NCBI RefSeq assembly: GCF_945956965.1
Contig: NZ_CAMFJS010000038.1
Coordinates: 1-35,247 of the forward strand
Direction: 5' to 3'
Length of the DNA: 35,247 nucleotides
DNA from: an uncultured Roseateles sp.
Lineage (GTDB): Bacteria; Pseudomonadota; Gammaproteobacteria; Burkholderiales; Burkholderiaceae_C
The notes below the pieces were generated by a model. It was given only the letters and a program-made list of their open reading frames with translations, ran no database searches and was not told the origin of the DNA. The first letter of the stretch is position 1. Every line of letters begins with the position of its first letter. Of this stretch, positions 26,629-35,247 are shown piece after piece. The position numbers and the translations under genes were made by a program.

Positions 26629-27090
26629 ATGCTGATGAATGAAACGCCGGAAACTTCCGGTCCTGGAATGTTGCCGCTGCTGGCTGCGGCCGAGATCCAA
26701 GACCATTTGATGACGGTCACCAATGATTTAGAGCGTTTGCAACGCTTGCTAGATGATGCTGGCGAGGCTTTGTCCGAGCATTTCTACAGCGCATCTGGCT
26801 TGGCCGCCAATTTGCGGCGCCAAGCGCAAGACGTTGCTGGCCCTGAAGTCGAAACGCTCGACAAAATCATGACCCATATCGCCAGCGCCATCACGGCGCT
26901 GCAATTTCAGGATATGGCCACACAGTTGATTGCACACACCAGCCAGCGCCTGCGCAACTGTGCGGATCAACTCGCTATGGAAACTTTTGGTGATGACGAA
27001 GACGGCGCCGCCGTGGTCGAAGTCGCGCCATTGCGCCCCAATCCCGTCACCCAAGACGAGATGGACGCAGGTTCTATCGAATTGTTCTAA
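26629..27090 (+). CDS. short CheZ-like chemotaxis phosphatase candidate
   Basis: A 153-residue, mostly helical acidic protein. Helices span about 15-115. In the last helix ALQFQDMATQL (90-100) aligns with the CheZ active-site segment QDFQDLTGQ: D95 and Q99 stand in the place of the catalytic Asp and Gln of E. coli CheZ. An acidic Pro-containing linker follows, and the C terminus TQDEMDAGSIELF resembles the CheY-binding tail of CheZ (QDQVDDLLDSLGF). It is shorter than CheZ (about 214) because the helical hairpin is reduced. It precedes cheY and cheA, which fits a role in removing phosphate from CheY. The ATG at 26629 follows GGAG by five bases. Function is inferred, not shown. Confidence 0.72.
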   Translation: MLMNETPETSGPGMLPLLAAAEIQDHLMTVTNDLERLQRLLDDAGEALSEHFYSASGLAANLRRQAQDVAGPEVETLDKIMTHIASAITALQFQDMATQLIAHTSQRLRNCADQLAMETFGDDEDGAAVVEVAPLRPNPVTQDEMDAGSIELF

Positions 27091-27139
27091 AGAGCCCCTG
27101 AGATTTACCGAAATCAGCTTGATACCCGGAGATTCAACA

Positions 27140-27502
27140 ATGCATTCAATTCTTGCTGTGGACGATTCGGCCTCCATGCGCCAAATGGTCTCTTTCACGC
27201 TCAAAAACGCTGGGTTCAACGTCGTTGAAGCGGTGGATGGGCAAGATGCCCTGGAAAAGTCGAGTTCGCGCGACTTCGATCTGGTGCTGACCGACCAAAA
27301 CATGCCGCGCATGGATGGCATTAGCCTGACCAAGAAACTGCGCGACAACCCCAAATTCAAGACCACGCCCATCTTGATCCTGACCACCGAGTCCAGCGAT
27401 CAGATGAAGCAAGCCGGCCGCGCGGCCGGTGCTACTGGCTGGCTGGTAAAACCATTCGACCCGGCAAAACTGATTGAAGTCATTGGCAAAGTCATTCGCT
27501 GA
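27140..27502 (+). CDS. cheY: CheY-like response regulator
   Basis: A 120-residue single receiver domain. The acidic pocket is D8-D9 (LAVDDSAS), the phospho-acceptor D52 (LTDQNMPRMDG), the switch threonine at 82/83 (LILTTES), and the conserved lysine K104 (WLVKPFD). It has no output domain, so it acts by binding a partner: probably the flagellar switch. CheA, encoded 39 bases downstream, should phosphorylate it. The ATG at 27140 follows GGAG with an eight-base gap; the longer in-frame extension would overlap the CheZ-like gene and lacks the receiver start. It belongs to the same operon as cheA and cheW. Confidence 0.93.
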   Translation: MHSILAVDDSASMRQMVSFTLKNAGFNVVEAVDGQDALEKSSSRDFDLVLTDQNMPRMDGISLTKKLRDNPKFKTTPILILTTESSDQMKQAGRAAGATGWLVKPFDPAKLIEVIGKVIR

Positions 27503-27541
27503 CGCCTGCTTTCTTTTCTTTCAACCCAATTGGAGTAAGGC

Positions 27542-29680
27542 ATGGGAGAAATGACTTCCGAAGGCGCCAGCCTGAGTGCAGGTATCGACCTGAGCCAGTT
27601 TTACCAAGTCTTCTTTGAGGAAGCGAGCGAGAACCTCGACAACATGGAACAGCTCTTGCTGAACCTGAATGTCGACACCGCCGACGACGAAGAACTCAAC
27701 GCCATTTTCCGCTGCGCCCACTCCATCAAGGGGGGCGCTGCGACCTTTGGTTTCAGCGATGTGGCTGAGTTGACCCACCAGATGGAAACGCTGCTGGACA
27801 AGCTGCGTCGCCATGAATTGGCCCCCAATTCGGAAATGGTGGACGTGTTGCTGCAGTCCGGCGATGCGTTGCGCGCACAACTCGGTCGCCACCAAGGCTC
27901 CGGCGCCGACCCAGTCGACACCACTGATCTGCTGACCGCCATCCGTGGCTTTGTGGAAGGCGAGTCTGCGCCAGCCCCGGCGCCCGCGCCTGCCCCAGCG
28001 GCGGCCGCAGCGCCCGCGCCCGCCCCGGCGCCAGCTGCCCCCGCCAAAGCCGCCAAGCCCGCGGCACGCGAGCTGGAATTGCAAGTCGGCCCCCTGACCG
28101 ATATGAGCCTGGCCGACAACTTGGTCGACCTGTTCAAAGAAATCACCGATCTGGGCACCATTGAGCCCCTGGACGGCGGCATCTCGGCCGATGGCGTGCG
28201 CCGATTCAAGGTGCTGACCAGCAGCAGCGACAGCGATTTGCTGGACCTGTTCACCTTCCACGTGGCCCGCGAGCAAGTGCAGCTGCTGCCTTACGGCCCC
28301 GGCTTTGGCTTTCACGACGGCGCGCCGGGCGCACCGGCGGCCTCCACCGCGCCGGTTGATCCCGGCTACGGCTTCTTCGACAACGCCCCCGGCGTACCCG
28401 AGAGCAGTGCCGCGACCAGCAGCGACCTCAAGGTGCAAGCCAGCGAAGCCAAGCCCGTGGCAGCAATCGCCAAGCCCGCCGCCAAGGTCGAGGCCAAGCC
28501 TGCCGCCGCCGGCATGGATCAATCCACCCTGCGCGTGTCGATTGAGAAGGTGGATCAGCTGATCAATCTGGTCGGCGAGCTTGTGATCACACAGGCAATG
28601 CTGGCACAAAACAGCCGCGATCTGGCCCCAGGTCTTTATCAGCAACTGGCCTCAGGCCTGGCTGATCTGGAGCGCAACACCCGCGACCTGCAAGAGTCGG
28701 TCATGTCGATTCGCATGATTCCGATGTCGGTCGTGTTCAACCGCTTCCCGCGCATGCTGCGCGACTTGGCGGCCAAGCTGGGCAAGAAGGTCGAGCTGGT
28801 CACGCAAGGTGAAGCCACCGAGTTGGACAAGAGCCTGGTCGAGAAGATCACCGACCCGCTGACCCACCTCGTGCGCAATAGCTGTGACCACGGCATTGAG
28901 TTGCCCGCTGAGCGACTGGCCAAGGGCAAGCCGGAGCACGGCACCATCACCCTGGTGGCCTCCCACCAGGGCGGATCCATCGTGATCGAAGTGCGCGATG
29001 ACGGCAAAGGCTTGAATCGCAACAAGCTGATTCAAAAGGCGCGCGAGAAAGGCATTGATGCCCCCGACTCCATGACGGATGCCGAGGTCTGGGGCCTGAT
29101 CTTCGCCCCGGGCTTCTCCACCGCTGATGTGGTGACCGATGTGTCCGGCCGCGGTGTGGGCATGGACGTGGTCAAGCGAAACATCACGTCGCTGGGCGGC
29201 ACGGTCGAGATTGACTCGGCCGAGGGTTACGGCATGAAGGTCTCGGTGCGCTTGCCGCTGACCCTGGCCATCATGGACGGCATGAGCGTAGGCGTCGGCG
29301 AAGAGGTCTATATCTTGCCGCTGTCTTCGGTGGTCGAGTCCTTCCAAGTGCAATCCACCACCATCAAGACCGTTGCCGGCTCAGGCCGCGTGGTGGAAGT
29401 GCGCGATGAGTACATGCCGGTGATCGGCCTGGAAGACATCTTCAACGTGCCGCGCTTCGACTTCGAGCATGTCTCCACCATCATGGTCGTCGTAGAGGCC
29501 GAAGGCGGCCGCGTCGCCTTGTTGGTCGATGAACTCCTGGGGCAGCAACAAGTCGTGGTGAAGAACCTGGAAGCCAACTACCGCAAGGTCACTGACGTCT
29601 CGGGCGCCACCATCATGGGTGACGGCCGCGTGGCGCTGATTCTGGACGTTGGCAGCTTGGTTCGCCGCTCTCGGCACTGA
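27542..29680 (+). CDS. cheA: chemotaxis histidine kinase CheA
   Basis: A 712-residue kinase with the CheA layout. The P1 Hpt domain has phospho-acceptor H60 in CAHSIKGGAATFGF. Two Ala/Pro-rich linkers flank a small domain at about 175-255 (LADNLVDLFKEI, FKVLTSSSDSDLLDLFTF), which sits where P2 would bind CheY. P3 dimerisation follows (VDQLINLVGELVITQAML). The P4 ATPase domain has N box LTHLVRNSCDHGIE and G boxes VRDDGKGLNR and VSGRGVGMDVVKRNI. The CheW-like P5 domain reaches the C terminus. All catalytic motifs are intact. GGAGTAAGG precedes the ATG. The gene follows cheY and precedes an MCP, as in an active chemotaxis operon. Confidence 0.97.
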   Translation: MGEMTSEGASLSAGIDLSQFYQVFFEEASENLDNMEQLLLNLNVDTADDEELNAIFRCAHSIKGGAATFGFSDVAELTHQMETLLDKLRRHELAPNSEMVDVLLQSGDALRAQLGRHQGSGADPVDTTDLLTAIRGFVEGESAPAPAPAPAPAAAAAPAPAPAPAAPAKAAKPAARELELQVGPLTDMSLADNLVDLFKEITDLGTIEPLDGGISADGVRRFKVLTSSSDSDLLDLFTFHVAREQVQLLPYGPGFGFHDGAPGAPAASTAPVDPGYGFFDNAPGVPESSAATSSDLKVQASEAKPVAAIAKPAAKVEAKPAAAGMDQSTLRVSIEKVDQLINLVGELVITQAMLAQNSRDLAPGLYQQLASGLADLERNTRDLQESVMSIRMIPMSVVFNRFPRMLRDLAAKLGKKVELVTQGEATELDKSLVEKITDPLTHLVRNSCDHGIELPAERLAKGKPEHGTITLVASHQGGSIVIEVRDDGKGLNRNKLIQKAREKGIDAPDSMTDAEVWGLIFAPGFSTADVVTDVSGRGVGMDVVKRNITSLGGTVEIDSAEGYGMKVSVRLPLTLAIMDGMSVGVGEEVYILPLSSVVESFQVQSTTIKTVAGSGRVVEVRDEYMPVIGLEDIFNVPRFDFEHVSTIMVVVEAEGGRVALLVDELLGQQQVVVKNLEANYRKVTDVSGATIMGDGRVALILDVGSLVRRSRH

Positions 29681-29729
29681 GCCCCTTTCACCCATTTAAC
29701 GCCCTGTTTGAAGGGCCTTGAGGTAATTG

Positions 29730-31580
29730 ATGAATATGAGCGCGATGCTTCGGCAGTTCAGCATCCGCACCCGCATGATCGGCGCGATCGCCATGGTGCT
29801 GGCTCTGCTGTTATTGGTCGGTGGGGTGGGCTTGTTTGGCATGAGTTCCATGCGCAGCCAAACCCAGCAACTGACCGACACCTCACTCGCCAATGCCAAG
29901 CATCTGACCGACTTGACGCGTGCCTTGGGTGATCTTCGTCGCTCTGAGAAGGACATGATCATTCGCTATCAGAAGCCTGAGACGGTGAAGGACGAGCGCC
30001 AGCGTTGGGAAGCGACCTTGCTCACGGCCACCAGCACGGCAAAGAAGATGAGCGCCGTCTCCCATGAGAGCAGCGCCAAGGTGCTGGAGCAGTTGATGGC
30101 GCAGGTGGAGATCTACGCCAACAAGTCCAAGCCCGTATTCAGTCAACTCGAAACCGGCACGCAAGAGAGCGCCACCGCCGTGGACGCCCAGCTGAACGAG
30201 GCAAAAACAGCCATCTGGCAGGCGCAAAAACTGCTTGAAGAGTTGCATACCGCCATCGACAAGAATGCCGATGAGGCCTTGGCTCAATCGCGCAGCACAC
30301 AAGATCGGGTCTTGACCATCTTCATCATCGCCCTGGTGTTGAGCGCCGTCGTGGTCGTGCCCTTGACCCTGCTGAATATGCACAGCATCTGCAAGCCCCT
30401 GGCCGATGCGGAAGACTTGGCCCAGGCCATCGCTGCCGGCGATCTGACCAAGGAAGCTGTCGTGGTGGAAGGGCAAGATGAGGCCTCACACCTGATGCGT
30501 TCGCTGCAACACATGCAGCACGCTTTGCAGGTGCTGGTTGGCCAGTTGCGCACCTCTGCTGACAGCATTCGCACCGCGTCGGTGGAAATTGCGACCGGCA
30601 ACCAGGATCTTTCGGGTCGCACCGAGCAGACGGCTTCAAACCTGCAGCAAGCCGCCTCCTCCATGACCCAGCTGACCGGCACGGTGAAGCAAACAGCCGA
30701 CTCGGCACGCACCGCCAATCAGCTGGCCAGTTCTGCGTCCAATGCCGCCGCCAAGGGCGGCGAAGTGGTCGGCCATGTCGTGGCCACCATGGACGACATC
30801 AACACCAGTTCCAGAAAGATCAGCGACATCATCGGTGTCATCGATGGCATCGCTTTCCAGACCAATATCCTGGCCTTGAATGCCGCCGTGGAAGCCGCCC
30901 GTGCGGGTGAGCAGGGACGAGGCTTCGCCGTCGTAGCCAGCGAAGTTCGCTCACTGGCACAACGCAGCGCCGAAGCAGCGAAGGAAATCAAGACCCTGAT
31001 CGGCGCCAGCGTCGAACGGGTGGAAGTAGGCACACGCCTGGTGCAAGAGGCCGGTGAGTCGATGACCGAAATCGTCACCAGCGTGCAGCGCGTCTCCGAC
31101 ATCATCGGCGAGATCTCCGCAGCGGCCAGTGAGCAGAGTGACGGCATCGGCCAAGTCAATCAGTCGGTGCTGCAACTGGATCAAATGACGCAGCAGAACG
31201 CGGCGCTGGTTGAGGAATCAGCGGCCGCCGCTGAAAGCCTCAAGGATCAGGCAGAGCGCCTGGCCGAGGCGGTCGACAAGTTCAAGATCACGCAGTCACA
31301 TGCCCAAGCAGCGAAAGCGCCCCGCTCGGCAGGCTTGAGCAGCAAGAGCGGCAGCAAGTCGGCCTCGGTTCAGCATGGCACAAGCGGCCACACCGCCAAG
31401 GCGGCTCCGGTGGTCAAGCCGGCAAGCGCCATGTCCAGCACGCCAATGGCGCATAGCTCTGCCACGAACACCAGCCCAAAGGCAGCAAGCGCCGCACCGA
31501 AGCCCAGCCCGGCTCGCAGTGAACCCGCACCGCGGGTGGCGCAGGCCGCGCAAGCCGAAGGCGACTGGGAATCCTTCTGA
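29730..31580 (+). CDS. methyl-accepting chemotaxis protein with DWESF tail
   Basis: A 616-residue chemoreceptor: membrane segment about 16-36 ([19 protein letters not shown]), a helical periplasmic 4HB_MCP-type ligand domain (about 37-190), a second membrane segment about 191-212, HAMP, and the MCP signalling domain with the hairpin tip [21 protein letters not shown] long Ser/Ala/Pro/Lys linker leads to the last residues GDWESF, a CheR/CheB-tethering pentapeptide (xWE[ST]F). Start: ATG at 29730 with GAGG six bases upstream; the TTG just before it is less likely. It lies between cheA and cheW. Ligand unknown. Confidence 0.95.
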   Translation: MNMSAMLRQFSIRTRMIGAIAMVLALLLLVGGVGLFGMSSMRSQTQQLTDTSLANAKHLTDLTRALGDLRRSEKDMIIRYQKPETVKDERQRWEATLLTATSTAKKMSAVSHESSAKVLEQLMAQVEIYANKSKPVFSQLETGTQESATAVDAQLNEAKTAIWQAQKLLEELHTAIDKNADEALAQSRSTQDRVLTIFIIALVLSAVVVVPLTLLNMHSICKPLADAEDLAQAIAAGDLTKEAVVVEGQDEASHLMRSLQHMQHALQVLVGQLRTSADSIRTASVEIATGNQDLSGRTEQTASNLQQAASSMTQLTGTVKQTADSARTANQLASSASNAAAKGGEVVGHVVATMDDINTSSRKISDIIGVIDGIAFQTNILALNAAVEAARAGEQGRGFAVVASEVRSLAQRSAEAAKEIKTLIGASVERVEVGTRLVQEAGESMTEIVTSVQRVSDIIGEISAAASEQSDGIGQVNQSVLQLDQMTQQNAALVEESAAAAESLKDQAERLAEAVDKFKITQSHAQAAKAPRSAGLSSKSGSKSASVQHGTSGHTAKAAPVVKPASAMSSTPMAHSSATNTSPKAASAAPKPSPARSEPAPRVAQAAQAEGDWESF

Positions 31581-31639
31581 TTCGCCCCGACGCTCATCTT
31601 TCAACATCCCCACCTTCCGCACACCAAAAGAGGTAAGCC

Positions 31640-32170
31640 ATGGAATCCACCCGAGACATCGTTCCGGCCGGCCGCCAAGACGCAGGCAATCTCGCCTTGA
31701 AAACCCACGGCCCCGCCAGTGGCGAGTACCTGACCTTCCGCCTCGGCGCCGAGGAATACGGTATCGACATTCTCAAGGTGCAGGAAATCCGGTCCTACGA
31801 GCCGCCCACCCGCATCGCCAATGCGCCGGACTTCATCAAGGGCGTTGTCAATCTACGCGGCGTCATCGTGCCCATCGTCGACCTGCGCCTCAAGCTGGGT
31901 TGCCCGACGGCCGAGTACAACAGCTTCACCGTGGTGATCGTGTTGAACGTCCGTAGCCGCGTGGTCGGCGCAGTGGTTGACTCGGTTTCCGATGTGCTGG
32001 AACTCAACCGCGATGCCATCCGTCCTGCGCCTGAGCTCAGCTCGGCCGCGGTGGACACCAGCTTCATCACCGGCATTGGCACGGTCAGCGACCGCATGTT
32101 GATCCTGATGGATATCGAAGGTCTGATGAGCAGCGCCGACATGGGGCTGATGGACTCATTGAGCCTTTGA
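31640..32170 (+). CDS. cheW: chemotaxis coupling protein CheW
   Basis: A 176-residue CheW that links receptors to CheA. After a flexible N terminus of about 30 residues come the standard CheW segments: EYLTFRLGAEEYGIDILKV, IRSYEPPTRIANAPDFIKGV, VNLRGVIVPIVDLRLKLG, the VVDSVSDVLEL region, and ILMDIEGLMS near the end. Length is typical. AGAGGT precedes the ATG. It sits within the cheY-cheA-MCP operon and its arginine in NLRG, needed for receptor contact in CheW, is kept. Confidence 0.96.
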   Translation: MESTRDIVPAGRQDAGNLALKTHGPASGEYLTFRLGAEEYGIDILKVQEIRSYEPPTRIANAPDFIKGVVNLRGVIVPIVDLRLKLGCPTAEYNSFTVVIVLNVRSRVVGAVVDSVSDVLELNRDAIRPAPELSSAAVDTSFITGIGTVSDRMLILMDIEGLMSSADMGLMDSLSL

Positions 32171-32177
32171 TTGGCAG

Positions 32178-32194
32178 CGGCGCGAGCAGCGCCG
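32178..32194 (+). other. small hairpin after cheW
   Basis: CGGCGC (32178-32183) pairs with GCGCCG (32189-32194) around GAGCA, eight bases after the cheW stop. It is followed by TTCATA rather than a U-run, so it is a weak terminator at most; it may mark an mRNA end inside the operon. Confidence 0.3.
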
Positions 32195-32289
32195 TTCATA
32201 CCGTGCCGCACCGCTGATGCTCGTGCGCCCGGGGCAGCGAGCAAGGGCGCAGCAGCCAACCTTGTCAAAGTCGCTGACCAAGGTCATTC

Positions 32290-34503
32290 ATGTCTAGTAG
32301 AGGGGCTGTCATGGTCAAGGGTCACAGTTCTATCGCTCGCCGTGTGTCCATGACCGGCGTGCTGGTCTTGGCGGCAGTCTTGCTGACCGTCAGCGGCGTG
32401 CTCAGCGTCTTGCTGACCCGTGTCGCCCATGAGCGCGTTGTCAGTTGGGCGGGCGACAAGGCGCAGTCGGTGGTCGAGGCCATGCATGCCATGGACGAGA
32501 CTTCACGCGTGTTGGTGGAGCGCAACTTCGGCTCCTTTCGCCAAGAGTTCGGGCCCAGCTTCACACTCGACGAAGCGACCGGCGACTTGCGGGACTGGGG
32601 CCCCAAGCTCAACGGCAATACCACCCAAGTCGACAAATTCGCCAGCAGTACCGGCGGCGTGGCCACGGTCTTCGCCGCCAAGGGCGATGACTTCGAGCGC
32701 ATCACCACCTCGCTGAAAAATGCCAAGGGCGAACGCGTCATTGGCACCCTCCTCGGCAAGCAACATCCGGCCTACCCGTCTGTCAGCGCCGGCAAACCAT
32801 TTTCGGGTCGTGCCGTGCTGTTTGGCCGGCCCTATATGACTCACTACGAGCCGATCAAGAGCGATGCTGGCAAGTTGATCGGCTTGCTATTCGTCGGCTT
32901 TGAGCTGGATGCCTTCGAAGCCGCCATGAACAATATGGCCGCCAATGCCAAGTTCTTCGATAGTGGCGGCATCTATTTGGTAGCCTTAAAGCAAGACCCG
33001 GCCGACTCCTTTTTTGTCTCCCATCCCACGGCCAAGGGCAAGAAAGTTCAAGAAGTCTTCCCAGGCTTCGAAAAGACCCTGGCTCAGTTCCGCGAGCAAA
33101 AAGAAGGCTACCTCTCCGACGCCCCCAAGGTGCTGGACTCGCCGCGCGATGACAATTTCGCCATCATTCGTAAAAGCGAGAAGACCGGCTATTGGGTGAT
33201 CGCCCAGGTCTCCAGCAGCGAGGCCATGGCTTCGCACTGGGCCACCATGGTGCCCTTCTGGATCATGCTGGCCCTCACGACCGTCGGCTTAGGGATGGGC
33301 CTTTTTTGGATGATGCGGAACTGGGTCGCTCAGCCCATGCGTGAGTTGACCAGCGCCGTCAGCGCGATCGCCCAGGGCGACTTGTCTCACGCGGTGAATA
33401 GCAAGCGCGACGATGAAATCGGCGAGTTGATCCAGCAAACCGAAGCCATGCGCCAACGCCTGGCTGCCACCATCGGCGTGGTGCGTCAGTCGGTCGACTC
33501 CATCGGTACCGCCAGCAAAGAGATCGCCACCGGCAATCTCGACCTCAGCCAGCGTACCGAGCAAACCGCTGGCAGCCTGCAAGTGGCCTCCAGTTCCATG
33601 AACGAGTTGACGGGCACGGTGAAGCAGACCGCCGAATCGGCGCGCGCCGCCAACCAGTTGGTCACCAACGCTGCCGCAGCCGCAGCCAAGGGGGGCGGAG
33701 TGGTGGGCCAAGTGGTGTCCACCATGGAAGACATCAACACCAGCTCGCGCAAAATCAACGACATCATTGGCGTGATCGATGGCATCGCTTTTCAAACCAA
33801 TATCCTGGCGCTGAATGCCGCCGTGGAAGCGGCCCGGGCGGGTGAGCAGGGCCGCGGCTTCGCCGTGGTGGCGAGCGAGGTCCGCTCCCTGGCCCAACGG
33901 AGCGCAGAAGCCGCCAAAGAGATCAAAACCCTGATCGGCGCCAGCGTCGACCGGGTCGAGGCCGGCTCGCGCTTGGTTCAAGAAGCCGGTACATCGATGC
34001 AGGACATCGTCAGCAGCGTGCAGCGCGTGCAAGATGTGATCGGGGAAATCACCGCCACCTCGGCAGACCAAAGCGATGGCTTGGTGCAGATCAGCCACTC
34101 AGTCTTGGCGCTCGACCAGATGACGCAGCAAAACGCAGCCCTTGTGGAAGAGTCAGCCGCTGCGGCGGAGAGCTTGCGGGATCAGGCCCATCGGCTGGTG
34201 GAAGCCGTTGCGGTGTTTCGCCTGTCCAGTGAAGATCAAATCCACGCAGCACCTAGCCCCAAACCCAGCCCGGCGCCAAAGCCCCAAGCTGGGCCCGCGA
34301 GCTTTAAATCCAGTGGCCTGAGCAAGCCTTCAGCAGCGACCGGCGGCGCCAAGGCCAGCCCGAAGCCAAGCGCCGCAGCAAGCCATTCGGACGCGAAGCC
34401 TGCTCTCTCACGCCAGGCCTCGCCACCTCCCGCGCGCCCAGCACCCAAACCCGTCACGAGCAGCCCACCGGCTAGCCAGGAAGGCGACTGGGAGAGTTTC
34501 TGA
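32290..34503 (+). CDS. methyl-accepting chemotaxis protein with Cache domain and DWESF tail
   Basis: A 737-residue chemoreceptor. Membrane segment about 20-42 is followed by a long periplasmic Cache_3/Cache_2-fusion-type sensor (GDDFERITTSLKNAKGERVI, FGRPYMTHYEPI, LLFVGFELDAF). A second membrane segment lies near 320-340, then HAMP and the MCP signalling domain, nearly identical around its tip to that of the receptor at 29730. A Pro/Ala/Ser/Lys linker ends in EGDWESF, the CheR/CheB tether. ATG at 32290 has AAGG; an in-frame ATG at 32311 has GAGGGG and would give 730 residues, and the two cannot be separated by sequence. The sensor ligand is unknown. Confidence 0.94.
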   Translation: MSSRGAVMVKGHSSIARRVSMTGVLVLAAVLLTVSGVLSVLLTRVAHERVVSWAGDKAQSVVEAMHAMDETSRVLVERNFGSFRQEFGPSFTLDEATGDLRDWGPKLNGNTTQVDKFASSTGGVATVFAAKGDDFERITTSLKNAKGERVIGTLLGKQHPAYPSVSAGKPFSGRAVLFGRPYMTHYEPIKSDAGKLIGLLFVGFELDAFEAAMNNMAANAKFFDSGGIYLVALKQDPADSFFVSHPTAKGKKVQEVFPGFEKTLAQFREQKEGYLSDAPKVLDSPRDDNFAIIRKSEKTGYWVIAQVSSSEAMASHWATMVPFWIMLALTTVGLGMGLFWMMRNWVAQPMRELTSAVSAIAQGDLSHAVNSKRDDEIGELIQQTEAMRQRLAATIGVVRQSVDSIGTASKEIATGNLDLSQRTEQTAGSLQVASSSMNELTGTVKQTAESARAANQLVTNAAAAAAKGGGVVGQVVSTMEDINTSSRKINDIIGVIDGIAFQTNILALNAAVEAARAGEQGRGFAVVASEVRSLAQRSAEAAKEIKTLIGASVDRVEAGSRLVQEAGTSMQDIVSSVQRVQDVIGEITATSADQSDGLVQISHSVLALDQMTQQNAALVEESAAAAESLRDQAHRLVEAVAVFRLSSEDQIHAAPSPKPSPAPKPQAGPASFKSSGLSKPSAATGGAKASPKPSAAASHSDAKPALSRQASPPPARPAPKPVTSSPPASQEGDWESF

Positions 34504-34564
34504 ATCATCCCCGGCCCTGCTCATCAGGCGCCAAGCAAGCAATTCGCTGTTTAGGAGATAGACG

Positions 34565-35247
34565 ATGTTTGACTCCATCAAGACCCGCTTGATAGGCCTG
34601 AGCATTAGCGTGGTGGTGCTGACGCTTTTTGTCGCCACCGCAGCCAACTATGTGATCGTGCGCGACCACACCCGCAGCAAAGTGCTGAGCAGCCTGAATG
34701 CCTTGGTCGCGGGGCGGGCAGCGGTCATCAACGAATGGGTGCAGAACCAGCGCAGCATCGTCAGCGCCCTGGTGCCCTCCGCCGATGTCGCGGAACCTGT
34801 GCCATTTCTCGTGCAGGCCGCCAAGTCGGGCAAGCTGGAAGCCGCCTACATCGGCTTCGCTGACAAGCGCATCCTCTTCAACGCACCTCAAAACCTGCCG
34901 CCCGGCTATGACCCGACTGGCCGCCCCTGGTACACCGCCGCGGCCTCGGCCAGCGGCACCGTGCTGACCGAGCCCTATATGGATGCCGCGCGCCAGCAAT
35001 TGGTCGTGACATTCGCCCTTGGCGTCAAAGATGGTGGTCAAACCAAGGCCGTGCTGGCTTCTGACGTGTTTCTGGATGCCGTGGTCGGCACCGTCAAGGC
35101 CATCAAACCCACCGAGAACGGATTCGCCTTCCTAGTCTCCAACAAGGGCACCATCATTGCCCACCCGGACGCCAAGTTGTCGCTCAAGCCGGCCTCTGAG
35201 CTCTCCGCGCAACTCGACAGCAAGGCGGTCAAGCAACTGCAGGACTC
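34565..35247 (+). CDS. methyl-accepting chemotaxis protein, dCache type, 3' end outside the window
   Basis: The first 227 codons of a chemoreceptor. The ATG follows AGGAG by seven bases. An N-terminal membrane segment (LIGLSISVVVLTLFVATAA, about 9-27) leads into a periplasmic dCache_1 sensor (LNALVAGRAAVINEWVQNQR, YIGFADKRILF, GRPWYTAAA, TEPYMDA, VLASDVFLD, FLVSNKGTIIAHP). Y115, R120, W122, Y123, Y138 and D167 match, with the same spacings, the amino-acid-binding residues I recall from Pseudomonas PctA (121, 126, 128, 129, 144, 173). So amino acids are the likely ligands. HAMP and signalling domains must lie beyond 35247. It is the third receptor in the operon. Confidence 0.9.
   Translation, partial: MFDSIKTRLIGLSISVVVLTLFVATAANYVIVRDHTRSKVLSSLNALVAGRAAVINEWVQNQRSIVSALVPSADVAEPVPFLVQAAKSGKLEAAYIGFADKRILFNAPQNLPPGYDPTGRPWYTAAASASGTVLTEPYMDAARQQLVVTFALGVKDGGQTKAVLASDVFLDAVVGTVKAIKPTENGFAFLVSNKGTIIAHPDAKLSLKPASELSAQLDSKAVKQLQD

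Noticed and set aside
27960-28060. Ala/Pro repeat tract in cheA as a possible tandem repeat element
   Set aside because: It encodes the flexible linker typical of CheA; the repetition follows from the protein composition.
29701-29716. Hairpin GCCCT/AGGGC before the first MCP
   Set aside because: Only five pairs and no U-run; too weak to call a terminator.

Overview
The window is high-GC DNA with dense, mostly non-overlapping genes. Gene order, codon use and protein families point to a beta-proteobacterium, probably Burkholderiales near the Roseateles/Pelomonas/Rubrivivax group. That placement is inference: there is no rRNA gene, and no tRNA, CRISPR array, insertion sequence or prophage gene was seen.

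Left part (1-7322, minus strand): the 2-oxoglutarate dehydrogenase operon sucA-odhB-(SMR exporter)-lpdA, closed by a clear Rho-independent terminator, followed by zapE. A Gdx/SugE-type small multidrug resistance gene sits between odhB and lpdA. A 478-base intergenic region (7323-7800) separates sucA from a divergent plus-strand group: a 2-oxoglutarate/Fe(II) dioxygenase-like gene, a small CxxCxxCC protein with an apparent non-AUG start, and two paralogous solute-binding proteins without transporter subunits.

Middle part (12422-20458): an AraC-family regulator divergent from alkB (alkane hydroxylase), with a 21-bp-period direct repeat between them. Then come minus-strand genes for electron transfer flavoprotein (etfBA), an acyl-CoA dehydrogenase and a nitronate monooxygenase-like enzyme. 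This block suits oxidation of alkanes, acyl-CoAs and branched-chain substrates feeding electrons to ETF. An 18-bp near-palindrome lies just before etfB. murI (glutamate racemase) is divergent from etfB.

Right part (20502-35247) is sensory. A minus-strand set encodes a receiver-histidine kinase, a NarL-type regulator, a YfiN-like membrane diguanylate cyclase, a TonB-dependent receptor and a YfiR-like periplasmic protein. The last three genes overlap, so they look like one c-di-GMP control module with an outer-membrane receptor built in. Divergently, a chemotaxis operon runs CheZ-like protein, cheY, cheA, MCP, cheW, MCP, MCP (cut by the window end). The first two receptors end in a DWESF tail, the usual CheR/CheB tether. 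The third carries a complete dCache amino-acid-binding signature. The most novel items are the receptor-containing YfiN/YfiR operon and the short CheZ-like protein.
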